The translations under genes and the position numbers were made by a program. The notes under the pieces were generated by a model. That model did not search any database. It had not been told where the DNA came from and worked only from the letters and a program-made list of their open reading frames with translations. Shown here piece after piece: positions 57,792-64,000 of a stretch of DNA of 64,000 nt; position 1 is the first letter of the stretch, and each line of letters begins with the position of its first letter. The stretch is from Moraxellaceae bacterium (GTDB taxonomy: Bacteria > Pseudomonadota > Gammaproteobacteria > Pseudomonadales > Moraxellaceae), in the NCBI GenBank assembly GCA_029267635.1, contig JAJUIK010000005.1:62001-126000 (forward strand). The letters run 5' to 3'.

Positions 57792-60700
57792 ATGTCTGAC
57801 GCAGAACAGCAAGAAACTTCAACACCACCGATCATCAAGAAACGACGCATTTGGCCTGGCGTTATTTTAACCTTGCTGATGGTGGTAGTATTGCTGACTT
57901 CTGCACTCGTGGGGATGTTTACCACCGACCGGGGCAGTAAATTTTTACTGGATCGGGTACTAGAGCGGCAAAAAATTATTTCCTATCAATATGAAAGTGG
58001 AAACTTGCTGCGCGGAATTATCCTGAAAAATATCTGGGTCAATCTGAAAACCGTAGATGTCAAAATTGACCGTGCCGATGTCACTCTGGGCTGGCGCGCA
58101 ATCATCCAAAAAGAAATCCATTTCAATTCGGCAGATGTGCGCAATCTGCAAATTATTAGCAAAAAACCGCCAAGCAATGCACCGTTTAAATTTAGCGAAA
58201 TCCGCTTGCCTTTTATTTTGCGGGTGAACCATGCAGAGCTGGATCATTTGCTGATACAACTGTCCAGAAACCGTGTGGACTTTTACGATATTGAGCTGAA
58301 CAAGGCTCTGTGGTCCGGTACCGAGCTGCGCTTTCAGGACAGCCGGATGGATATGGGGTATTTGGCGGTACGCAATGCCAGCGGCAATATGCGCTTTGAA
58401 GGCAAATACCCGCTGAATGCCACTGGCGATGTCAATCTGCCGTCTTTACGCTATCTGAATATCCATGATATCCGGGTGGTGGCCAGAGGTTCACTGGATA
58501 CGATTGCGGCTGGTGTACAAACCAATACGCCCGATTTACTCACCGGCTGGATTGTTTTACATCCGGTGCGCCAAGGTGTACCGATGTTTGGCCAATTAAA
58601 ATTCAAACACTATGATTGGCCTTTGCTGACCGAGCAAAAGTTGTACAGTAAAGATGGCGTAGCGAAATTTCAGGGAACTGCGCATGGGATGAATATCCAG
58701 CTGCGCACGGACTTGAGTGGAAAGTATATTCCCCAAGGTCAATATCAGGCCAATATGTATACTGACTATGTGCGCCAGTTAGAGATTAAGCAATTGACCG
58801 GTAAGGTCATGTCTGGCACCGTCAACGCTGCAGGTGTGGTGGGCTGGAAGGATCAGGTGACCTGGAAAGCCAATGGTCGTTTAGACAAAATCAATCCCAA
58901 AGATAAAATTATTCCTTTAGCCATACGGGAATTTTTACCGCCAAGTCTGGATGGCAAGATTGCCTCGACCGGTTCTCTGGAAAAGGGGTTGCATGTGACT
59001 GGCTCAGTTGATTTTGACCGTTTTGAACGCTGGTCGGTCAAGTTGGATCAGGCAGAACAAACCACCGAAAAACCCAAACCTATTTTGCTGGATGTGGCCT
59101 GGAACAATATCGATCGCGCCGTGCCCTATATTGGCTGGTTAAGTAGTGAATCAGGCCAGGCAAAAATGACCTTGGTGAAAGGCCAACAGAATATTCAGGT
59201 CTCTACACGTGTCCGCCCAAATCCCAAAGGTTTGCTACCGCAGGGACAATATCAGGCCCGCTTAAACCTCAATAATAACCAGTTGAATATCCGTGACTTT
59301 ATTTTTCAGCAGGAACAGCAGCGCGTCAGCGGGAATGGCATGGTGCTGTTACCGAGCAAAAAACGTCAGTTACAGTGGAATGCCAATTTGCAGGCTCAAG
59401 ACTTTAATCTGCAGTCGGTGGTGCCACAAGCCCCGGTGAACCTGCTAAATGGCAGCGTCAAGGTCAATGCCTATGCCAAACCAAACCAGCATATTATCCA
59501 GTTAAATGCCATTAACCTCAGCGGTCGGTTGGCACAAATGGGCAAAATTGAACAGGTTCATCTGGCCGGTAAAAGTACGGTGGCACTGCTGTTCCATGAT
59601 CCGAAAGCCGGTGGTAAGTTCAAAAGTTTTGCGGTGAATTATGATGGTTCGCTCAAAGGAGTGCAGCAAGGCGACGGTATGCTGAAACTGCAGATTGCCG
59701 GTACGCCCGAACTCATCAATGTGCGACAGTTTCAGCATAATGGGGTTGCTGGGCGGATTTATGCCCAGGGTTTAGTCAATCTTACGAATGGCATCGGCTG
59801 GAATATTCAGGCCTCATTGGCGCATTTTAAACCGCAGTATTTTGTTGCTTCTTTACGTGGGGATATTTCCGGGAACCTTAAAACACAGGGAACTTGGGCG
59901 GAAAATATCAAGCGCATTAATATTGAACACCTGAATGTTGCCGGTATGTTGAACAATAAACGGGTTCGCGGCAAAGGCAATTTATCCTTGTTGCTTGACT
60001 CTCGACAAACAGGATTTTTACCGCAGCAGTTTGAAGCCAATAACCTATATCTAGCGTATGCCAATAACCAGCTGCAAGCGACGGGTAATGCACAAAATTT
60101 AAAAGTAAAACTGAATGCGCCAGCGCTGTATGAGTTATATCCAGGTTTGCGTGGGCGGGCTTATGGCTATTTCAATATTCAGTCACAACCGCGCCTGAAA
60201 GCCACGACCAATCTGGCGGTGGATAATTTTGCGTTGAATGATGTATTTAGCATTAAGAAACTGCGTATTCAGGGTGAATTACCGACTTCAGCACAGACGC
60301 CAACCCTGCTCAGTGCCAAACTGGAACAACTGCGCAGTGGTAATCGCAATATCGATGCTGCGGATGTTTCCTTAGCCGGAACACGACAAGCACATCTGCT
60401 CAGGGTGTCTGCACAAAACAGTCTGTCCAAGTTTTATGTGCAGTTGGCTGGCGGCTTTAATGCGCAAAATGACTGGCTCGGCCAGCTGCAAAAAGGCGAT
60501 TTTAACTCGTATCGTGTCCATTTGACCCAGCAGCAAAATGCAGCGGTGCTGTATTCCAAGGCACGCGTCTCTTTATTTGTCGGACAACATTGCTGGGCCA
60601 GTCCACGCAGTCAAATTTGTCTTGACCAACCCATGCGTGTCAGCCGAGTCCAGGGCAATGTCTCTGCGATTTCTCAGAACCTTGATTTACAGGATTTTCA

Positions 60701-62297
60701 GGCCTTTTTGCCTGAAGGTCTGGCGGTTACCGGTAGACTGAATGGTTATGCCAAAGCTTCCTGGAGCAATGGCGGTCGCCCTAAACTGGATGCACGTTTG
60801 GTCACGCGCAATGGTGAGATTGGTCTGGCTCCAGATGATCCGCAAGATCTTGCCATGACCATGAAATATGATGAAATCAGCGTGATTTCTAAAAGTGTCG
60901 CACAAGGTCTGTTGCTGCGCCTGGATGTGAAAACCCCGAATATCGGGGCGGGTTATGCCAATGTGGTGATTGATCCTTATCAGGCCAGCAAGCCGATGCG
61001 GGGAGAAGTCGCCTTTAGCGAGGTGCAACTGGCGGTCTTTAAGCCGTTTATTCGTGATGTGCGTTCTATGGGCGGTACTTTATCATTTGCTGGAAAAGTG
61101 GGTGGCACACTGAGCAATCCCTTGCTGAATGGTGAAATGCGTCTGAAAGATGGTTCGATCAGCATGTTATCGTTGCCGGTCAATCTGAATAATATTCAGA
61201 TCTATTCTTCGATTCGCCAGACTTCGGCCACGCTCAAGGGGGCTTTTAACAGTGGCAATGGTGTGGGACTGCTTAATGGTGATATTGACTGGCAAAATAC
61301 TCTGCGCATCCGTCTTAACCTGAAAGGTGAAAACCTGCTGATGCGTCAGGCACCGCTGATCACAGCCTTGGTGACGCCAGATTTAACTATGGAAGTTTTA
61401 CCTTCGAATAGGCGCCTCACAGTCAATGGTAAGATCGATATTCCACGTGCCTTGATTTCCATGCCGCAAGCTTCGGCCCCGATTGTGGATGTGTCGTCAG
61501 ATGTTCGTATTGTCCGTGCAGGGCAAAATCAGCTGGCCATTTTGCGTGCTGCCAAACCTTGGGATATCCGTGCAGATGTACAGGTCAATCTGGGTGACCG
61601 GGTCATTTTTCAGGGGTTTGATAGCCGTATTCCATTGATCGGCCGATTGTATTTATCACAGCGTGGAACAGAAACTGCAATGCGTGCCAATGGTGCTATC
61701 GGGGTGAGCCAGCGCGTTAAAATTGAAGCCTATGGACAGAGTCTGGATCTGAACCGTGCGATTGCGCGTTTTAATGGTTCTGTCTCTAATCCGACTCTGG
61801 ATATGGATGCCAACAAGATCGTGCAAGGCAGTATGGTCGGATTCCGTGTCACCGGGACGGCATCCAGTCCGAATATTCAGGTTTATAATGATGCCGGCCT
61901 GTCCGAGCAGGAAGCTTTAAATGCCCTGATTACCGGACGTATTAATGAAGGAACCAGTGGTTTAAACCAGACTGAAGGTTTTAAATCAGATGTAAATAAC
62001 ACCATTGCTGCAGCCGGGATCAGTTTGGGCTTGGGTGGGACACGTGCTCTCACCAACCAGATTGGCCGCAGTTTCGGTCTCAGTGGACTGGCGCTGGATG
62101 CACAGGGAACCGGAGAAGATACCCAGGTGAGCCTGACCGGTTATCTGACCCCCGACCTGTTTATCCGTTATGGGGTTGGCGTATTTACGCCGGTCAATAA
62201 ACTGACCTTGCGTTACCAAATGAACAAACGTTTATATCTGGAAGCCAGCCAGTCTTTGGAACGCGCCATCGACTTGTTCTATCACTGGCGTTTTTGA
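57792..62297 (+). CDS. tamB: TamB, inner-membrane-anchored translocation and assembly protein
   Basis: 1501 residues. One N-terminal membrane anchor lies at about 21-43 (WPGVILTLLMVVVLLTSALV). A very long beta-rich periplasmic region of short repeats follows, and the C-terminal DUF490 domain ends in FIRYGVGVFTPVNKLTLRYQ. TamB belongs to the AsmA-like bridge proteins that carry phospholipids between membranes. It is longer than E. coli TamB (about 1259). The tamA-tamB pair is coupled. Domain and context are conclusive. Confidence 0.94.
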   Translation: MSDAEQQETSTPPIIKKRRIWPGVILTLLMVVVLLTSALVGMFTTDRGSKFLLDRVLERQKIISYQYESGNLLRGIILKNIWVNLKTVDVKIDRADVTLGWRAIIQKEIHFNSADVRNLQIISKKPPSNAPFKFSEIRLPFILRVNHAELDHLLIQLSRNRVDFYDIELNKALWSGTELRFQDSRMDMGYLAVRNASGNMRFEGKYPLNATGDVNLPSLRYLNIHDIRVVARGSLDTIAAGVQTNTPDLLTGWIVLHPVRQGVPMFGQLKFKHYDWPLLTEQKLYSKDGVAKFQGTAHGMNIQLRTDLSGKYIPQGQYQANMYTDYVRQLEIKQLTGKVMSGTVNAAGVVGWKDQVTWKANGRLDKINPKDKIIPLAIREFLPPSLDGKIASTGSLEKGLHVTGSVDFDRFERWSVKLDQAEQTTEKPKPILLDVAWNNIDRAVPYIGWLSSESGQAKMTLVKGQQNIQVSTRVRPNPKGLLPQGQYQARLNLNNNQLNIRDFIFQQEQQRVSGNGMVLLPSKKRQLQWNANLQAQDFNLQSVVPQAPVNLLNGSVKVNAYAKPNQHIIQLNAINLSGRLAQMGKIEQVHLAGKSTVALLFHDPKAGGKFKSFAVNYDGSLKGVQQGDGMLKLQIAGTPELINVRQFQHNGVAGRIYAQGLVNLTNGIGWNIQASLAHFKPQYFVASLRGDISGNLKTQGTWAENIKRINIEHLNVAGMLNNKRVRGKGNLSLLLDSRQTGFLPQQFEANNLYLAYANNQLQATGNAQNLKVKLNAPALYELYPGLRGRAYGYFNIQSQPRLKATTNLAVDNFALNDVFSIKKLRIQGELPTSAQTPTLLSAKLEQLRSGNRNIDAADVSLAGTRQAHLLRVSAQNSLSKFYVQLAGGFNAQNDWLGQLQKGDFNSYRVHLTQQQNAAVLYSKARVSLFVGQHCWASPRSQICLDQPMRVSRVQGNVSAISQNLDLQDFQAFLPEGLAVTGRLNGYAKASWSNGGRPKLDARLVTRNGEIGLAPDDPQDLAMTMKYDEISVISKSVAQGLLLRLDVKTPNIGAGYANVVIDPYQASKPMRGEVAFSEVQLAVFKPFIRDVRSMGGTLSFAGKVGGTLSNPLLNGEMRLKDGSISMLSLPVNLNNIQIYSSIRQTSATLKGAFNSGNGVGLLNGDIDWQNTLRIRLNLKGENLLMRQAPLITALVTPDLTMEVLPSNRRLTVNGKIDIPRALISMPQASAPIVDVSSDVRIVRAGQNQLAILRAAKPWDIRADVQVNLGDRVIFQGFDSRIPLIGRLYLSQRGTETAMRANGAIGVSQRVKIEAYGQSLDLNRAIARFNGSVSNPTLDMDANKIVQGSMVGFRVTGTASSPNIQVYNDAGLSEQEALNALITGRINEGTSGLNQTEGFKSDVNNTIAAAGISLGLGGTRALTNQIGRSFGLSGLALDAQGTGEDTQVSLTGYLTPDLFIRYGVGVFTPVNKLTLRYQMNKRLYLEASQSLERAIDLFYHWRF

Positions 62298-62312
62298 TGG
62301 CCTGAGCGTATT

Positions 62313-62345
62313 AAAAAGAGCAGGTCTGACAGAGCTGCTCTTTTT
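62313..62345 (+). terminator. Terminator after tamB
   Basis: AAAAAGAGCAG pairs with CTGCTCTTTTT around an 11-base loop, 15 bases after the tamB stop. Confidence 0.88.
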
Positions 62346-62400
62346 GTGAGGTTTTGTTGTGATGTTTAAAGTTGTGATTTAAGTGCACTGTAGGCTGAAT

Positions 62401-62730
62401 TTATTCATCCAGACAATATAAGCCATACAGGGTTTGCATCAATTGTAAGACCTTATGATCACAAATCTGATAATAAATTTGCTTGCCTTCACGGCGGGTT
62501 TCCACCATGCCGGCTTTACGCAGTACGGTAAGCTGTTGTGACAGTGTAGGTTGCTGAATATCCGTCAACAGTTCAATTTGCTGAACATGCTGTTCCGCCT
62601 GGCTCAGCACACATAAAATTTTCAGCCGATCTGGATTAGACAATACTTTTAACGCGCTTGTCACCACAGGAGCTTTCGCAAAATCAATGCTGGTGTTTGG
62701 ATGAGTCTGATGCAAATCAAAAATCCTCAC
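62401..62730 (-). CDS. ArsR-family repressor, BigR/SqrR-like
   Basis: 109 residues with a winged helix-turn-helix (IQQPTLSQQLTVLRKAGMVETRREG). Cys40 (LKILCVLS) and Cys106 (LYGLYCLDE) match the paired cysteines that let BigR and SqrR sense persulfides and sulfide; Cys90 is extra. The start may be GTG at 62730 or TTG at 62715, for which AGGA is well placed. It is divergent from two YeeE/YedE genes and a persulfide dioxygenase-like gene, as in bigR operons. Confidence 0.85.
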   Translation of the reverse strand: MRIFDLHQTHPNTSIDFAKAPVVTSALKVLSNPDRLKILCVLSQAEQHVQQIELLTDIQQPTLSQQLTVLRKAGMVETRREGKQIYYQICDHKVLQLMQTLYGLYCLDE

Positions 62731-62738
62731 AATAAGAC

Positions 62739-62790
62739 TTGATTAATTAATTTAATTATATAATATAAAAATATATATTGTAAAGGTGTT
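62739..62790. promoter_or_regulatory. AT-rich divergent promoter/operator of the sulfide operon
   Basis: TTGATT (62739-62744) with TAATAT (62761-62766) at 16 bases is a possible promoter for yeeE, and TATAAT lies at 62759-62764. An imperfect dyad of AATATA and TATATATT flanks four A at 62763-62780. BigR operators are AT-rich inverted repeats, so this is the likely binding site. AAGG near 62783 is the yeeE ribosome-binding site. Confidence 0.45.
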
Positions 62791-62795
62791 GAGCA

Positions 62796-63215
62796 ATGCA
62801 CGATTTTCTCCTTGCTTTTATCGGTGGGGCTTTACTGGGGCTAGCCGTTGTGGGTTATCTCTATGTTCATGGCCGAATCGCTGGCATCAGTGGTTTGATC
62901 GCACAAGTCATGAATCCTCAGACGTTATTTAAAACGCCGGCTTTATGGTTTTTGTTGGGACTTTTTGTGATTCCTTTCTTTTACGGCTTGGTGACTACTC
63001 CGAATATTGAGCTGAATGCTAGCCCATGGATGATGATTTTGGCCGGTTTACTGGTCGGTTTTGGGACTCGCTTAGGTTCAGGCTGTACCAGTGGGCATGG
63101 TATCTGCGGTATTAGCCGATTATCAAAACGTTCTATTGTGGCGACCTTAACCTTTATGTTTGCCGGTTTTATCACGGTTTATGTCATTCGCCATGTCTTG
63201 GGAGGCTTGTCATGA
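62796..63215 (+). CDS. YeeE/YedE-family membrane protein (first half, PmpA/B-like)
   Basis: 139 residues with four membrane segments. [21 protein letters not shown] carries the two cysteines conserved in YeeE/YedE, which move sulfur-containing ions such as thiosulfate. It is one of two half-size proteins encoded side by side, which together probably make the full transporter. It overlaps the next gene by four bases (ATGA). Confidence 0.87.
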   Translation: MHDFLLAFIGGALLGLAVVGYLYVHGRIAGISGLIAQVMNPQTLFKTPALWFLLGLFVIPFFYGLVTTPNIELNASPWMMILAGLLVGFGTRLGSGCTSGHGICGISRLSKRSIVATLTFMFAGFITVYVIRHVLGGLS

Positions 63216-63631
63216 AAAATTTATTGGCCTTTGCGTTTGGTGGATTGTTTTCAGTCGGTTTGATTTTGTCGGGTATGTCGAATCCGGAAAAAGTGCTGGA
63301 TTTCCTGGATGTATTTGGTGATTGGGATGCCAGTCTAGCCTTTGTGATGGGCGGTGCAATTATGGTGGCATTTCTGCCGTTCCAGAAAGCCATGCGTAGC
63401 TCGAAACCGCAAACGGTTTTTCATGAACCGATTGATTTACCGACCAATACAAAAATTGACCGTAATCTGGTGATTGGTGGTTTATTGTTTGGTATGGGGT
63501 GGGGAATTGCCGGGATTTGTCCTGCGCCTAGCTTTACCTTAATTGGTCTGGGGCATTATGAAGCGTTGTATTTTATTGCTGCCATGTTTGCCGGTGTGAT
63601 GATTCATCGTCAATTTTCAGGAGGCCGTTAA
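63212..63631 (+). CDS. YeeE/YedE-family membrane protein (second half, DUF6691)
   Basis: 139 residues with about four membrane segments. FGGLFSVGLILSGMSNPEKVLDFLDVFG and GMGWGIAGICPAPSFT are the family motifs, with the conserved cysteine in AGICP. Partner of the preceding gene. It ends one base before the start of the metallo-beta-lactamase-fold gene, so the three form an operon. Confidence 0.87.
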   Translation: MKNLLAFAFGGLFSVGLILSGMSNPEKVLDFLDVFGDWDASLAFVMGGAIMVAFLPFQKAMRSSKPQTVFHEPIDLPTNTKIDRNLVIGGLLFGMGWGIAGICPAPSFTLIGLGHYEALYFIAAMFAGVMIHRQFSGGR

Positions 63632-64000
63632 ATGAGTATATCTAAGCCGCTTGTACAAGATTTCTTTGATGTGGCGACCAATACGTTCAGTTATGTGGTG
63701 GCTGACCCGCATACCAAACAATGTGCGATTATTGACAGCGTACTGGATTATGATCCGGCCTCTGCCACGACAAGTACCACCCATGCAGATCAGATCATTG
63801 AATATGTGCATCGTGAAGGATTGACGGTACAGTGGATTCTGGAAACCCATGTCCATGCTGACCACATGACAGCTTCGCAATATCTGAAAGAGCAGCTAGG
63901 CGGCAAGATCGCCATGAGCAACAAGATTGCCATTGTGCAGGAAACCTTTAGTGCCATTTACAATCTGGACATGAAATACTTCAATTCACATCAGTCTTTT
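63632..64000 (+). CDS. Persulfide dioxygenase-like metallo-beta-lactamase-fold protein, N-terminal part
   Basis: The gene runs off the window after 123 codons. It begins MSISKPLVQDFFDVATNTFSY and includes CAIIDSVLDYDP and the metal motif ETHVHADHMTAS. This is the start of the ETHE1/Blh group, which oxidises glutathione persulfide to sulfite with oxygen. GGAG is eight bases before the ATG. Following two YeeE/YedE genes and a BigR-like repressor, it fits the blh gene of bigR operons. The C-terminal half, and any rhodanese fusion, cannot be seen. Confidence 0.85.
   Translation, partial: MSISKPLVQDFFDVATNTFSYVVADPHTKQCAIIDSVLDYDPASATTSTTHADQIIEYVHREGLTVQWILETHVHADHMTASQYLKEQLGGKIAMSNKIAIVQETFSAIYNLDMKYFNSHQSF

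Overview
The window is a chromosomal stretch from a gammaproteobacterium, most likely Acinetobacter (Moraxellaceae). I base this on moderate-to-low GC, the style of the proteins, and the gene order: rpsU-yqeY beside tsaD, fis-purH-purD, a complete cyoABCDE set, ppsA divergent from ppsR, and isolated gspL-gspM. The species cannot be named from the sequence alone. I see no insertion sequence, prophage, integrase or CRISPR array, and nearly all of the window is core genome.

Layout. 1-5.9 kb: the end of gpsA, sixA, the type II secretion genes gspL-gspM, pyrD, cvpA-purF. 6-11.5 kb: a membrane protein derived from M48 proteases whose zinc site looks lost, a probable DNA polymerase III psi subunit, a 2-hydroxyacid dehydrogenase, a BepA-like periplasmic protease and a GFA-fold protein. 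11.5-16.8 kb: yqeY and rpsU divergent from tsaD, a DUF815 ATPase, and a patatin-like lipase whose end overlaps a small kinase-like gene. 16.9-17.3 kb: three tRNA genes (Leu-Trp-Leu). 17.3-19 kb: three small genes of unknown function and an AT-rich gap. 19-25.9 kb: gloB, purD, purH, fis, a zinc-ribbon membrane protein, prmA and a small secreted protein. 26-32 kb: mnmG, an MhpT-like transporter, a short transcription unit with two overlapping tiny ORFs, a WYL regulator, a possible small RNA, and an Anbu proteasome-like peptidase. 32-36 kb: alr, dnaB and the rplI-rpsR-rpsF ribosomal operon with a structured leader. 36-41 kb: the cytochrome bo3 operon. 41-47.3 kb: an RDD protein, ppsA, ppsR, a luciferase-like oxidoreductase and a glycine-zipper protein. 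47.6-53 kb: prfA-prmC, two collapsed gene remnants, moeB, an ABC1/UbiB kinase, and folB with a divergent folK. 53-62 kb: coq7, an LplT-like transporter, tamA-tamB. 62.4-64 kb: an ArsR/BigR-type regulator divergent from two YeeE/YedE membrane genes and the start of a persulfide-dioxygenase-like gene.

How the genes work together. Purine synthesis is spread over purF, purH and purD, and pyrimidine synthesis is represented by pyrD. The cyo genes build a quinol oxidase and the heme O it needs, and coq7 (perhaps with the ABC1 kinase) supplies ubiquinone. prfA and prmC form the release factor and its methylase. ppsA and ppsR form an enzyme and its regulator. tamA and tamB build the outer-membrane translocation/lipid-transfer module. 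The last four genes look like a sulfide/persulfide detoxification unit.

The least ordinary items are: a divergent AraC-regulator/acyl-CoA-synthetase pair reduced by one deletion to two C-terminal stubs (49.57-49.86 kb); the two-ORF small transcript at 29.69-29.96 kb; a possible 55-nt RNA ending in a terminator at 31.05 kb; the inactivated-looking M48 homologue; a solitary Anbu; a FolK homologue missing part of its signature; and a lipase/kinase-like overlapping pair.
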